Shown here one piece after another: positions 10,925 to 20,465 of a DNA stretch of 64,000 bases; position 1 is the first letter of the stretch; each line of letters starts with the position of its first letter. The notes under the pieces are model-generated. The model had not been told where the DNA came from. It saw only the letters and a list, made by a program, of their open reading frames with translations, and searched no databases. Position numbers and translations under genes: made by a program. This stretch comes from Mycobacterium sp. ENV421 (lineage in GTDB: Bacteria > Actinomycetota > Actinomycetes > Mycobacteriales > Mycobacteriaceae), in the NCBI RefSeq assembly GCF_002887815.1, contig NZ_PDHO01000006.1, positions 1-64,000 on the forward strand, written 5' to 3'.

Positions 10925-12331
10925 TCAGCCTGCTTTCTCCTGATACCGCGAATATCCGTCTCGGCCGACGACGCCCGCGTGGTCGGCGGGCAAGCTGCCG
11001 ACCCGGGTTCCCAACTCCCTCGCCTGGTCGAGATTGATGTAGATCCCGGCCCCCTGGCGTCCCGTGGCGATGATGCCCTCGCCGAACCGGTGAAGCGCCG
11101 TGTCGAGCTCGGCGAACAGGTCGGCGGCGGCGTCGAAGTTGGAGTACGCATCGGCGGTCATCTCGGATCCGAGGAACTCAAACGAACCCCCGTTGAGCAG
11201 GATCGACATGTCCGTCGATGCGGTGGACCGGACGTCGAACGGCTCACCGGACGGAACCGCGTACTCCAGGCCGATCACGCCGGACGGGCAGTTCAGCGTC
11301 TTCCATTCGCCGTAGTTGTTGAATCGGTGCGCTCGCACGCCGGCGTCGTGGGTGTAGAGCCACTGGTAGCCATGCCAGCTCGGCGGTGCGTCGGGCAGTC
11401 GCACCACGCCGACGACAAGGTCGCGCCGCGCCGAGGCCTTGGCGATCGCGGTGGACAGCGCGGTCAGCCCCAGGCTTGCGGCCAGGTCATCGGGTCGCCC
11501 GGTCCAGATGATCCGTCCGCACGACAGGACGTGTTCTCCGCCGGGCACCGACACGGTGACGGTGAATCGTCCGCCACCGGATCTACTGATCGCCGCCACG
11601 GTGGAGTCGAACAGCCAGTTGACTTTCCTTCCCAGCGATGCAGCCAGGCGCGACCACAAGACGCCCGCTCCGCCGTGCGGATAGATGAACTTGTCGGTCG
11701 GCTCATCGGGACGCGTCGAGTTCCGCATCCGCGGTAACGCGGTGGCCAGTACCGAGGCGAGCCGCGGCGAGAGGATCCGCTGCGACGCCCACGCCGCCGG
11801 AATGTTCTTCGGGTCGATGCCGAACACCTTCCGGGCGTGCGGGGCCATGAATTTCTCCGACAGGTACGGCCCGTACCGGTTCTTGACCCAGTCGTCCAGG
11901 GTGTCGTCGGTGCGGCCGGCCGGCGCCGTCAGCTTCCAGGCGATGAGCGAGGCGGCGCCGCGGGCACGGACGGACAGCGGCGCCGAGTGGCGGAACTGCC
12001 GCCAGTCGAACGGATAGCTGACCACGTAGCCTTCCCGCAGGATTCCGCTGTGCCGGTCGATGTCCGACATCGGGATACCGCCGAGCCGCTCGGCGAACTC
12101 CAGCCACACCCGGCGCTGCTCGGGTGTCGCCGACAGCAGCCGGTGACCGCCGAGGTCGACGTCGTGCCCGGCCACGGTTGCCGGCCGGGCCAACCCGCCG
12201 ACGTAGACGGTGCGTTCCACGATGGCCACCGAAGACCCGGCCGCTACACACGCGTCTGCCGCTGTCAGCCCGGTCGGGCCGGCTCCGACGATGAGCACGT
12301 CGACGGATTGGGCAGCGCCGAGTTCTGACAA
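10925..12331 (-). CDS. FAD-dependent amine-oxidase/UDP-galactopyranose-mutase-like oxidoreductase
   Basis: A 468-residue flavoprotein. The N-terminus has a dinucleotide-binding fold, VDVLIVGAGPTGLTAADA, ending with an acidic residue in AIVERT, then GGLARPATVAGHDVDLGGHRL, typical of protoporphyrinogen-oxidase/UDP-galactopyranose-mutase-like flavoproteins. The segment FMAPHARKVFGIDPKNIPAAWASQR resembles UGM-like proteins, which would suggest a role on glycans or isoprenoids; the substrate is not predictable. The start is the TTG at 12331, six bases after AGGGGGG; an in-frame ATG at 12388 lies inside a tandem repeat and has no such site. The gene sits between nusA and ylxR, which are normally adjacent, and has its own short upstream region. 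Confidence 0.75.
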   Translation of the reverse strand: MSELGAAQSVDVLIVGAGPTGLTAADACVAAGSSVAIVERTVYVGGLARPATVAGHDVDLGGHRLLSATPEQRRVWLEFAERLGGIPMSDIDRHSGILREGYVVSYPFDWRQFRHSAPLSVRARGAASLIAWKLTAPAGRTDDTLDDWVKNRYGPYLSEKFMAPHARKVFGIDPKNIPAAWASQRILSPRLASVLATALPRMRNSTRPDEPTDKFIYPHGGAGVLWSRLAASLGRKVNWLFDSTVAAISRSGGGRFTVTVSVPGGEHVLSCGRIIWTGRPDDLAASLGLTALSTAIAKASARRDLVVGVVRLPDAPPSWHGYQWLYTHDAGVRAHRFNNYGEWKTLNCPSGVIGLEYAVPSGEPFDVRSTASTDMSILLNGGSFEFLGSEMTADAYSNFDAAADLFAELDTALHRFGEGIIATGRQGAGIYINLDQARELGTRVGSLPADHAGVVGRDGYSRYQEKAG

Positions 12332-12346
12332 CGAATTCCCCCCTTG

Positions 12347-12389
12347 TTGACGATGGTGCACCCACCTAATTGACGATGGTGTACCCACC
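12347..12389. repeat. Tandem 20-base direct repeat upstream of the FAD oxidoreductase
   Basis: Two copies of TTGACGATGGTGYACCCACC at 12347-12366 and 12370-12389, differing at one base and separated by TAA (period 23). They lie just upstream of the Shine-Dalgarno sequence of the minus-strand oxidoreductase, between it and nusA. Same-face spacing of about two helical turns suits a dimeric or cooperative regulator, so an operator is plausible. The protein is unknown. Confidence 0.7.
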
Positions 12390-12433
12390 GGTCGCCGATG
12401 TGGCTACATCGGCAACTCAGCGCCCGGTTCTCG

Positions 12434-13468
12434 TCAGTGCTCCACGTCGTGCGACGCGGCAGGTCGCGGCTCGTCTTCCGGCGCCGCCGCGTCGCTGCGG
12501 ATGTCGATGCGCCACCCGGTCAAGCGGGCTGCCAGTCGGGCGTTCTGCCCCTCCTTGCCGATCGCCAGCGAGAGCTGGAAGTCGGGCACCACCACCCGCG
12601 CCGCGCGGGTGTTCGCGTCGATGACGGAGACGGAGACAACCTTCGCCGGCGACAGAGCGTTGGCGACAAACCGCGCCGGATCCTCGTCGAAGTCGATGAT
12701 GTCGATCTTCTCGCCGGACAACTCGCTCATCACGTTTCGCACTCGCTGGCCCATCGGGCCGATGCAGGCGCCCTTCGCGTTGAGCCCGGGCACCCGTGAG
12801 TGGACCGCGATCTTGGATCGGTGGCCCGCCTCTCGAGCCACCGCGACGATCTCCACGGAGCCGTCCGCGATTTCGGGCACCTCCAGCGAGAACAGCTTGC
12901 GAACCAGGTTGGGGTGTGTGCGCGACAGCGTGATCAGGGGTTCGCGCGCACCGCGGCTGACCCCGACGACGTAGCAGCGCAACCGGTCGCCGTGCTCATA
13001 GGTTTCGCCCGGCACCTGCTCGGCAGCCGGGATGACGCCTTCGGCGCCCTTGGTCTCACTGCCCAGCCGCACGACGACCAGGCCGCGCGCATTGGCTCGG
13101 GCGTCGCGCTGGATGACACCGGCGACGATGTCGCCCTCCCGGGCGGAGAACTCCCCATAGCTGCGCTCGTTCTCGGCGTCGCGGAAGCGCTGCAGCATGA
13201 CCTGGCGGGCCGTGGTGGCCGCCACGCGGCCGAATCCCTCTGGCGTGTCGTCCCATTCGCTGATCAGGTTGCCGTCTTCGTCGGTCTCGCGCGCAATCAC
13301 CTGCACCGCACCGCTTTTGCGGTCGATCTCGATGCGCGCGTCGGGCTGATGCCCCTCGGTGTGCCGGTAGGCGGTCAGCAACGCCGTCTTGATGGTGTCG
13401 AGCAACTCGTCGACCGAGATGCCGCGATCGATCTCGATCGCATGCAGGGCGGTCATGTCGATGTTCAT
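12434..13468 (-). CDS. nusA: Transcription termination/antitermination factor NusA
   Basis: A 344-residue RNA polymerase-binding factor. The N-terminal domain begins [27 protein letters not shown], followed by the S1 domain (about 110-185) and two KH domains (about 200-325) with [26 protein letters not shown] and [23 protein letters not shown]. The acidic C-terminal repeats of proteobacterial NusA are absent, as is normal in actinobacteria. The start ATG overlaps the rimP stop by 4 bases (ATGA), indicating translational coupling. In related genomes ylxR follows immediately; here the flavoprotein gene intervenes. Confidence 0.96.
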   Translation of the reverse strand: MNIDMTALHAIEIDRGISVDELLDTIKTALLTAYRHTEGHQPDARIEIDRKSGAVQVIARETDEDGNLISEWDDTPEGFGRVAATTARQVMLQRFRDAENERSYGEFSAREGDIVAGVIQRDARANARGLVVVRLGSETKGAEGVIPAAEQVPGETYEHGDRLRCYVVGVSRGAREPLITLSRTHPNLVRKLFSLEVPEIADGSVEIVAVAREAGHRSKIAVHSRVPGLNAKGACIGPMGQRVRNVMSELSGEKIDIIDFDEDPARFVANALSPAKVVSVSVIDANTRAARVVVPDFQLSLAIGKEGQNARLAARLTGWRIDIRSDAAAPEDEPRPAASHDVEH

Positions 13469-14013
13469 GCTTCGGCCTCCGTTCCGGCTGCTCCCGCAAG
13501 TTCGAGCTCGCGTGGCTTTGGTGGTGAAAACTCAACCTGGACAACAGCTTTGACGATGTCAGCCAGCGGAATCCGGCGCACCGTCCAATCATTGCGCTCG
13601 CGCACCACCAGGTCGACGGCGTCATCGGACACGACGCCCAACCGGGCGGTGACCGTGGTTCCGTCGGCAAGCTCGGCGTCGACCAGGCGGGCGTGCGCGC
13701 GACGGAAATGCTTCTCGTTGGTCAACGGTCGGTCCACCCCCGGCGAGGTGACTTCGAGAACGTAGGCGTCGTCGCCGCTGATCAGGTCGTCCAGCAGTGC
13801 CGAGGCCGAGTGGGAGAGCGCGGCGACGGTATCCAAGTCCAGTGGCTTGTCGCCGTCGGCGATGACCGTGACGCGCGGCGGCTGGGGGCGGCTGTCGATC
13901 ACGACGTCTTCGATTTCGTATCCGGCGCGCACGAACTCACCATCGAGTAGCTCGATCACCTGCTTCTGGGTTGGTAGCCCCGTAGAACGGCCAGCCACGG
14001 CGAGCTCCTCCAT
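13465..14013 (-). CDS. rimP: Ribosome maturation factor RimP
   Basis: A 182-residue protein needed for late 30S subunit assembly. It has the RimP N-terminal domain, including [23 protein letters not shown], and the diagnostic [28 protein letters not shown] segment leading into the Sm-like C-terminal domain. It is the first gene of the minus-strand operon. The operon promoter should lie in the 100-base divergent gap between 14014 and 14113. Confidence 0.95.
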   Translation of the reverse strand: MEELAVAGRSTGLPTQKQVIELLDGEFVRAGYEIEDVVIDSRPQPPRVTVIADGDKPLDLDTVAALSHSASALLDDLISGDDAYVLEVTSPGVDRPLTNEKHFRRAHARLVDAELADGTTVTARLGVVSDDAVDLVVRERNDWTVRRIPLADIVKAVVQVEFSPPKPRELELAGAAGTEAEA

Positions 14014-14113
14014 CTTGAGTTGTCCTGATCAGCTGCGTCGGATGCAGCGCTCTCGAGAGAGCCAGCCCTCCACGATACGCCAGCGCGGGGCACTGCAATG
14101 GCAGGATGTTGGC

Positions 14114-14644
14114 GTGCTGAGCCGAGATCCCCGTCCATTCGGCGGGATATCCCGACGACGAGTTCTCATCGACGGCAGCCGCGGGTTGGCGCTGCTCGCG
14201 GTGTTGGGCGCAGCGGCGACCGCCTGCGGCAACCCGTCGCCGCCGGAACCCGATCCGCTGGAGCAGCAGGCCGAGCTGGCCCGCCACGACAGCGAACTGG
14301 CGGCCGCCGCGGCGAAGACCGCTCCCTCAGCGCTGGCGCCGGCATTGACCGAGCTGGCGGCCGAACGCGGGAAGCACGCCACGGTGCTGGCCGCCGAGGT
14401 CGCGCGACTCTCCGGCAAACCGGCATCCACGACCAGTTCCACCGCTGCGACCACCACGTCGGCGTCCGGCGCCCCGGCACCGACGGTGGCCGATGTGGTC
14501 GCCGCGCTGCGCAGCTCGGCGGACAGCGCCACCTCGCTGGCGCCGACCCTGTCCGGATACCGGGCCGGGTTGATCGGTTCGATCGCGGCGTCCTGCGTCA
14601 CCGGGTACTCGGTGGCCCTCGCCGCCGGAAAGGCCGGGCAATGA
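14114..14644 (+). CDS. Putative Tat-exported lipoprotein (Rv2843-like)
   Basis: A 176-residue protein starting at GTG 14114, eight bases after AGGA. The N-terminus has SRRRVLIDGSRG (twin arginine), a hydrophobic stretch LALLAVLGAAAT and a lipobox-like ATACG. Export by Tat with lipid attachment at the Cys near residue 37 is therefore likely. The mature part is Ala/Ser/Thr-rich and helical, with alternating charged residues. Its stop overlaps the start of the ferritin-like gene (ATGA), so the two are co-translated, as with Rv2843-Rv2844 in M. tuberculosis. Function unknown. Confidence 0.75.
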   Translation: MLSRDPRPFGGISRRRVLIDGSRGLALLAVLGAAATACGNPSPPEPDPLEQQAELARHDSELAAAAAKTAPSALAPALTELAAERGKHATVLAAEVARLSGKPASTTSSTAATTTSASGAPAPTVADVVAALRSSADSATSLAPTLSGYRAGLIGSIAASCVTGYSVALAAGKAGQ

Positions 14645-15138
14645 CGTCACCCACCTCGTCGACGTCGCCGACCCCGTCGACCACGCCAGATCCCGACCGG
14701 CCGTCGGATGCCGCCGCGGCGGCGCTGTTCGACGCGGTGGCCACCGAGCACGCGGCGATCTACGGCTACGGCATCGTCTCGGCCCACAGCTCTCCGGACG
14801 AGAACGATCTGGTCTCCGACGCGATGGCGCAGCACCGCGAGCGCCGCGAAGCGGCCATCGCGATGCTGACCGGCCGCTCAGTCAAGGCGCCGGTGCCCGC
14901 CGCCGGCTATCAGCTGCCGATGGCGGTGAACACCCCGACCGACGCGGGCAATCTCGCGATCCGGATGGAGAACGACTGCGCGACGGCCTGGCGTGCAGTG
15001 ATCGAACGGGCGACGTCCGACCAGGACCGCGCCTTCGGTGTCAGCGCGCTGACCGACACGGCGGTACTGACGGCACGCTGGAAGCAGGCGCTGGGCATCC
15101 GGCCGCTGACCGAGGCGTTCCCCGGCGGCACCGAGTAA
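14641..15138 (+). CDS. Ferritin-like domain protein (DUF4439)
   Basis: A 165-residue cytosolic protein. After a Ser/Thr/Pro-rich start it shows an all-helical ferritin-like fold with LFDAVATEHAAIYGYGIVSAH, HRERREAAIAMLT and CATAWRAVIER. Glu-His and Glu/Asp pairs at helix positions could bind a metal. DUF4439 proteins are uncharacterised. The gene is translationally coupled to the lipoprotein gene upstream. The stop ends one base before the proS stop on the other strand, so the two genes converge with no spacer. Confidence 0.8.
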   Translation: MTSPTSSTSPTPSTTPDPDRPSDAAAAALFDAVATEHAAIYGYGIVSAHSSPDENDLVSDAMAQHRERREAAIAMLTGRSVKAPVPAAGYQLPMAVNTPTDAGNLAIRMENDCATAWRAVIERATSDQDRAFGVSALTDTAVLTARWKQALGIRPLTEAFPGGTE

Positions 15139-16893
15139 CTAAGACGCCAGGGTCGCCGCGATGTCGGTGACGGCACCCTCGGCAGCGATCTCACGCTTCT
15201 CCCCGGTGAACCGGTTACGCAGCTCGACGACCCCGTCGGCCCAGCCACGCCCGACCACGACGATCCAGGGCACCCCGAGCAGCTCGGCGTCCTTGAACTT
15301 CACTCCCGGCGAGGCGGTGCGGTCGTCGAGCAGAACCTCAAGGCCGAGCCGGTCCAGGTCGCGGGCCAGCTCCTCGGCCCCGGCGCGGGCCTGTGCGTCC
15401 TTGTTCGCGATCACCACGTGCACGTCGAACGGTGACACCGACGCCGGCCAGCGCAGCCCGAATTCGTCGTGCTGTTGTTCGGCGATCACCGCGACCAGCC
15501 GGGACACCCCGACGCCGTAGGAACCCATCGTCAGCCGCACCGGCTTGCCGTCCTCGCCGAGCACGTCGGCGGCGAAGGCGTCGGTGTACTTGCGGCCCAG
15601 CTGGAAGATGTGACCGATCTCGATCCCGCGCGCCGACACCAGCGGTCCGGCGCCGTCGGGCGACAGGTCGCCGTCGCGCACCTCGGCGGCCTCGATGGTG
15701 CCGTCGGCGACGAAATCCCGGCCGGCGACCAGGCCCACGACGTGCTTGCCGGTTTCGTCGGCGCCGGTGATCCACGCCGTCCCGTCCACCACCCGAGGAT
15801 CCACCAGATAGCGAACCCCGTTGGCCAGCAAGCCTTTCGGGCCGATATACCCCTTCTTCAGGAAGGGGTGCCTGGCGAAGTCGGCGTCGTCGAGCAGCGC
15901 GTACTCGGCGGGATCCAGCGCGGCGCCGAGGCGCTTGTCGTCGACCTCCCGGTCACCGGGCACGCCGATGGCCAGCAGCTCCCAATCGCCACCGGGCGCA
16001 CGGACCTTGAGCAGCACGTTCTTCAGGGTGTCGGCGGCGGTGATCTCCCGGCCGAGGCCAGCGGAGTTCGCCCACTCGACCAGGGTGGCGATGGTCGGGG
16101 TATCGCCCGTGTCGTGCACCTGGGCGGGAGGAAGGCCAGCCACCTTTTCAGCCGGCATTGCCTCCGGGACCGCGGTGACCACCGCCTCGACGTTGGCCGC
16201 GTACCCCGATTCCACGCACCGCACGAAGGTGTCTTCGCCGATCTCGCTTTCGGCCAGGAACTCCTCGGAGGCCGAACCGCCCATCGCGCCGGACACCGCC
16301 GAGACGATCACATAGCGAATTGCCATGCGCTTGAACATGTTCTGATACGCCTCGCGGTGCGCGTGGTAGGCGGTCTTGAGGCCGTCGTCGTCGACGTCGA
16401 ACGAGTACGAGTCCTTCATGATGAACTCGCGCCCGCGCAGGATCCCGGCCCGCGGCCGGGCCTCGTCGCGGTACTTGGTCTGGATCTGGAACATCAGCAG
16501 CGGGAAGTCTTTGTAGGAGCTGTACTCCCCCTTCACCGTCAGGGTGAAGAACTCCTCGTGGGTGGGGCCCAGCATGTAGTCGTTGCCGCGGCGGTCCTTG
16601 AGCCGGAACACTCCGTCGCCGTACTCGGTCCAGCGGTTGGTGGTCTCGTAGGGCGCTTTCGGCAGCAGCGCCGGGAACAGGATCTCCTGGCCGCCGATCG
16701 CGACCATCTCCTCGCGCACGATCTTCTCGATCTTGCGCAGCACCCGCAGGCCCAGCGGCAGCCAGGTGTACAGCCCCGGCGCCACCGGCCGGACATACCC
16801 GGCTCGGATCAACAGTTTGTGGCTGGGCACTTCGGCGTCGGCTGGGTCGTCACGCAGGGTGCGCAAGAACAGCTCGGACATGCGGGTGATCAC
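15139..16893 (-). CDS. proS: Prolyl-tRNA synthetase
   Basis: Class II aminoacyl-tRNA synthetase that charges tRNA-Pro. I chose the GTG at 16893, which gives [21 protein letters not shown] as in M. tuberculosis ProS, 584 residues; an in-frame TTG lies three codons upstream. Motif 2 lies in [27 protein letters not shown] (about 140-166). An INS editing domain lies between motifs 2 and 3 (about 230-400). Motif 3 includes [17 protein letters not shown]. The anticodon-binding domain is C-terminal. Length and domain order fit the bacterial long form with editing domain. Confidence 0.96.
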   Translation of the reverse strand: MITRMSELFLRTLRDDPADAEVPSHKLLIRAGYVRPVAPGLYTWLPLGLRVLRKIEKIVREEMVAIGGQEILFPALLPKAPYETTNRWTEYGDGVFRLKDRRGNDYMLGPTHEEFFTLTVKGEYSSYKDFPLLMFQIQTKYRDEARPRAGILRGREFIMKDSYSFDVDDDGLKTAYHAHREAYQNMFKRMAIRYVIVSAVSGAMGGSASEEFLAESEIGEDTFVRCVESGYAANVEAVVTAVPEAMPAEKVAGLPPAQVHDTGDTPTIATLVEWANSAGLGREITAADTLKNVLLKVRAPGGDWELLAIGVPGDREVDDKRLGAALDPAEYALLDDADFARHPFLKKGYIGPKGLLANGVRYLVDPRVVDGTAWITGADETGKHVVGLVAGRDFVADGTIEAAEVRDGDLSPDGAGPLVSARGIEIGHIFQLGRKYTDAFAADVLGEDGKPVRLTMGSYGVGVSRLVAVIAEQQHDEFGLRWPASVSPFDVHVVIANKDAQARAGAEELARDLDRLGLEVLLDDRTASPGVKFKDAELLGVPWIVVVGRGWADGVVELRNRFTGEKREIAAEGAVTDIAATLAS

Positions 16894-16916
16894 AGTGGGC
16901 AAGCCTAGCGATGCCC

Positions 16917-17636
16917 TCAGTCGCGCCCCTGCCAGGTGCAGATGCAGGCTTCGTTGCCCTCCGGATCGGCCAGCACCCAGAACGCCGGCGCCTTGGCATC
17001 GGACAGCAGCGTCCCGCCCGCGGCGATCGCGGCGGCGACGCGCGCCGATGCCACGTCGTGCGGCACGTCGATGTCGAGGTGGATCCGGTTGCGCTGGGTC
17101 CGGGGCGCATCCATCTGCTGGAACCAGATCGCCGGGCCGCGCCCGGCCGGATCGATCAAACCGTCGGTCAGATCCGATGGCCCGGCTTCATCGACGTAGC
17201 CGGTGATCGCCTGCCAAAACGGCCGGACCGCACCGATGTCCAGCGCATCGACGGCGATCTCGAACGCCTGCACCGAGCAAGGCGCAAGGTGCAGGTTTCG
17301 TTCCGTCAACGCTGACGAAATCGCCTGCGCCAGAGCGATATCCACATCCAGGACCGCCCCGGCGGATGCCGACTGCAGCCGCACCACCACCCGATCGGAC
17401 CTGATGTCGATGCTCGCGTGTCCCTGCCCGTCCGCGCCGACGGCGGCCACCACCAGTGCGGCCGCCTCACCGGCCTGCGCCAGCGACGACACCGTCACCT
17501 CGGCGTAGACCGCGCCGAGCACCAGTCGCCAGCCCAGGCCGGTCACCGCGTCGGAGATTTCCTGGCGGCTCGGCCGGTCCGACGCACTCACAAAGGTCAG
17601 CCTAGCGATCTGGCCGGCCGCGGTCAGGGCGTGCAT
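16917..17636 (-). CDS. Pterin-4a-carbinolamine-dehydratase-like / VOC fusion protein
   Basis: A 239-residue protein from the ATG at 17636 (GGGAAA just upstream). The first 120 residues resemble the PCD/DCoH fold ([17 protein letters not shown]... then [16 protein letters not shown]). The usual catalytic His-His-Pro is reduced to a single His in QGHASID, so dehydratase activity is doubtful. Residues about 125-239 are a glyoxalase/VOC domain ending [17 protein letters not shown]. Such two-domain proteins are frequent in actinobacteria but I know of no proven reaction. It lies alone between proS and the divergent ABC operon. Confidence 0.65.
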   Translation of the reverse strand: MHALTAAGQIARLTFVSASDRPSRQEISDAVTGLGWRLVLGAVYAEVTVSSLAQAGEAAALVVAAVGADGQGHASIDIRSDRVVVRLQSASAGAVLDVDIALAQAISSALTERNLHLAPCSVQAFEIAVDALDIGAVRPFWQAITGYVDEAGPSDLTDGLIDPAGRGPAIWFQQMDAPRTQRNRIHLDIDVPHDVASARVAAAIAAGGTLLSDAKAPAFWVLADPEGNEACICTWQGRD

Positions 17637-17705
17637 AATTTCCCGCGCGCGCCACCGCCTCGGCGTGTTCTGATGTGCGGGCACGCACGACGCGGGAGGT
17701 GCGCA

Positions 17706-18431
17706 GTGTTACCGGAATTGCCCGACAGCCACAGTGACGACTCCGGTCCACCCGCTGTCGTCGCCCGTGGGATCAGGGTGCGGGGACCGTGGGGTCCGGT
17801 CTACGGTCCCGTCGACCTCGAGGTGCCGGCCGGCGGCGTCAACGTCCTGGTGTGTCCGGCCGGCTCGGGACGCACGGCGCTGCTGATGACGATCGCCGGA
17901 CGGATGGCGCCTCAGTCCGGCGAGCTGACCGTCTTCGGTGCCGGCGACGTCCACAACATCTTCGCCACGTCCGCCCTCGCCGGTATCGACGAGCTCGACA
18001 CCGTCCCCGAGTCGGTCACCGTCCGCGATCTGATCACTGAACAATTGCGTTGGGACGCACCGTGGTATCGCCTGGTGCGCAGAGCCGACATGGCCGCGCT
18101 GACGGCCATCTGCGCGCCGGTGTTCGGGCCGCATCCACTGCCTCCCCTCGACGAGTATTTCGAAGAACTCTCCGAACTCGACCGGCTGCTGCTCCGCATC
18201 GCCCTGGCCAACACCAAGCGCCCGCCGTTGCTGGTCGTCGGCAACCTCGATTTCGTCACCAGCGACCTCAACCGGGACCTGCTCATCGAGCGGCTGATCG
18301 ACCTGGGCCGCGAACAGACGATCGTGACCGCGACAGTGAACGGGGTGAGCGGCCACGACGTCCGGTCACAGATTCCGGTCGCCAACGCCGACCGCGCCGA
18401 ATTGTCGGAATCCCAGAAAGGGACGGGTTGA
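17706..18431 (+). CDS. ABC transporter ATP-binding protein with degenerate Walker motifs
   Basis: A 241-residue protein starting at GTG 17706 after GGGAGGT. It has the overall layout of an ABC ATPase, but the Walker A region is CPAGSGRTALL (50-60), with Arg56 at the invariant Lys position. The Walker B region LLVVGNLDF lacks the usual Asp-Glu, and the signature region reads LSELDRLL instead of LSGGQ. The domain may bind nucleotide weakly or act structurally. The permease gene starts 3 bases downstream, so they form an operon. Confidence 0.75.
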   Translation: MLPELPDSHSDDSGPPAVVARGIRVRGPWGPVYGPVDLEVPAGGVNVLVCPAGSGRTALLMTIAGRMAPQSGELTVFGAGDVHNIFATSALAGIDELDTVPESVTVRDLITEQLRWDAPWYRLVRRADMAALTAICAPVFGPHPLPPLDEYFEELSELDRLLLRIALANTKRPPLLVVGNLDFVTSDLNRDLLIERLIDLGREQTIVTATVNGVSGHDVRSQIPVANADRAELSESQKGTG

Positions 18432-18433
18432 CC

Positions 18434-20440
18434 ATGCTCGCCGGAATGTCACTGGGCACCGACCTCAAGCGCTACTCCCGAGGCGTCCTGCCCCGCATCG
18501 CCCTGGTCACCATCATCCTGATGCCGCTGCTGTACGGAGCGATGTACCTGTGGGCGTTCTGGAATCCGTTCGCCGCGGTCAACAAGGTTCCCGCCGCCCT
18601 GGTCAACGAGGACCGTGGCGCCCAGGCTCAGGGCAAACCCCTGCGGGCCGGGGACCAGGTGGCCAAGGCGCTCAAGGATTCCGGCCAACTGCAGCTGCAC
18701 GAGACGTCGGCGGCCGACGCCGCCCGCGGGCTCGCAGACGGCACCTACTACTTCACGATCACGATCCCGGCCGATTTCAGCGCCGACATCGCCTCGCCCT
18801 CCGGCGATGAGCCCACCCCGGCCAGCCTGAAGTTCACCTTCAACGACGCCAACAACTACCTCGGCTCGATCATTGGTCAGAACGCCGCGCGCGAGGTCAT
18901 CAATCAGGTCAATTCCAGCGTCGGCGAACAGACTGTCGGCACGGTGTTGACCGGGCTCACCGACGCCGGCGTTGGCCTCAAGGCCGCCGCCGACGGCGCC
19001 GACCGGCTGGCGTCCGGGCTGGACACCGCCGACGCGGGGGCCCACCAACTCGCCACCGGATCGGCCACTCTGGCCACCAGCATGGCCACCGCTCGAGATG
19101 GCGCAGCCCAATTGGCCACCGGTACAAAACAATTGAATGCCGCTGTCACCACGGCGACCGATCCGCTGGTGCACGTGCTGGAGCGGGTCGACGGGCTGGG
19201 ACTGGATCCGGCCGAGGTCGGCGCGGTCGCCGAACACCTCAGCGGAGCGGTGCGCTCGGCCTCTGACCGGATAGCGGCGTTGAACATCGACCAGCGGCAG
19301 GCCGCAGCGCTGGTCGATCAGGCGGTGGCCACCTTGTCGAACAACCCGGACCCCACGGTGCGCGATGTCGGGACAGTCCTCGCCGGCGCCCAGCGGTTGC
19401 TTCGGGCCCAAGGTATCGATCCCACGACCGACGACGGCCTCGCCCGACTGCGCGACAGCGCCGCCCAACTCGAAAACGAGTTGGGCGACCCCACGAGCAA
19501 GGTGCGGACCTTCCTCACCGCGGCGGTCGACGGCAGCCTGCGCGCCGAAGTGCTGAAGCTGCGCAGCGGCGTCCAACAGCTCGATTCCGGCACGCAGCGG
19601 CTCAGCGCCGGCCTGGTGGCGTTGACCGACGGCAGCCGTCAGCTGGCAGCGGGTGCGCAGCGGCTTGCCGACGGCACCGGGCAGCTACGGGACGGCAGCC
19701 AGGAGCTGGCCGGCAAGCTGCGGGAAGGCTCCACACAGGTTCCGTCGTGGACGCCGCAACAGCGCCAAGTCGTCGCCAAAACCGTTGCCTCTCCGGTGAA
19801 TCTGGACATGGAGACACACAACCCGGCGGCGACCTTCGGCACCGGATTCGCCCCGTTCTTCCTGCCGCTGGCACTGTTTATCGGGGCGCTGATCATCTGG
19901 ATGCTTCTGACCCCGCTGCAGTCCCGGCCGATCATCAACGGGCTCGGAGCGCTGCGCGTGGTGCTGGCGTCGTACTGGCCTGCCCTCCTCGTCGCGGTGA
20001 GCCAGGTGTTGGTGATGTACGTGGTGGTGCACTACGGCGTCGGGTTGAAGGCTCGCTATCCGGTGGCCACGGTGGCGTTCCTGATCCTGGTCATCGCCGC
20101 GTTCCTCGGCATCATCCAGGCCTTCAACGCCGTGTTCGGCGTGGCCGTCGGGCGCGTCGTCACGCTGGCGTTCCTGATGCTCCAGCTGGTGTCGGCCGGC
20201 GGGATCTATCCGGTGGAGACCACCGCAAAGCCCTTCCAGGTGATTCACCCGGCAGACCCGATGACGTACGCCGTCAACGGTTTACGCCAACTCATCAATG
20301 GTGGGATAGACCACCGACTGTGGATCGCGGTGGCGGTGCTCTCCGGCGTCCTCGCCGCATCGCTGGGGGCCACCGCCTGGGCGGCCCGGCGAAACCGCCA
20401 ATACACGATGGAGCGGCTGCACCCACCCATCGAGGTGTGA
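18434..20440 (+). CDS. YhgE/Pip-type ABC-2 membrane protein
   Basis: A 668-residue protein of the YhgE/phage-infection-protein family, ABC-2-like exporters. One N-terminal membrane helix (about 23-45) is followed by a large extracytoplasmic region (about 50-465). That region contains repeated LA-x-G-x-x-x-L heptad-like units (for example GAHQLATGSATLATS, DGSRQLAAGAQRLADGT) typical of these coiled-coil stalks. Five or six C-terminal helices follow (about 470-655). ATG 18434 is chosen; an in-frame TTG two codons upstream and an ATG at 18446 are alternatives. Homologues include ESX-substrate-associated YueB/EsaA-like proteins and mycobacterial exporters of unknown cargo. It probably works with the odd ATPase upstream. 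Confidence 0.8.
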   Translation: MLAGMSLGTDLKRYSRGVLPRIALVTIILMPLLYGAMYLWAFWNPFAAVNKVPAALVNEDRGAQAQGKPLRAGDQVAKALKDSGQLQLHETSAADAARGLADGTYYFTITIPADFSADIASPSGDEPTPASLKFTFNDANNYLGSIIGQNAAREVINQVNSSVGEQTVGTVLTGLTDAGVGLKAAADGADRLASGLDTADAGAHQLATGSATLATSMATARDGAAQLATGTKQLNAAVTTATDPLVHVLERVDGLGLDPAEVGAVAEHLSGAVRSASDRIAALNIDQRQAAALVDQAVATLSNNPDPTVRDVGTVLAGAQRLLRAQGIDPTTDDGLARLRDSAAQLENELGDPTSKVRTFLTAAVDGSLRAEVLKLRSGVQQLDSGTQRLSAGLVALTDGSRQLAAGAQRLADGTGQLRDGSQELAGKLREGSTQVPSWTPQQRQVVAKTVASPVNLDMETHNPAATFGTGFAPFFLPLALFIGALIIWMLLTPLQSRPIINGLGALRVVLASYWPALLVAVSQVLVMYVVVHYGVGLKARYPVATVAFLILVIAAFLGIIQAFNAVFGVAVGRVVTLAFLMLQLVSAGGIYPVETTAKPFQVIHPADPMTYAVNGLRQLINGGIDHRLWIAVAVLSGVLAASLGATAWAARRNRQYTMERLHPPIEV

Positions 20441-20465
20441 GCCCGGCGGCCTCTAGGGTGGGTGG

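Noticed and set aside
15469..16908. 479-codon plus-strand frame opposite proS
   Set aside because: Shadow of the proS codons without any recognisable motif.
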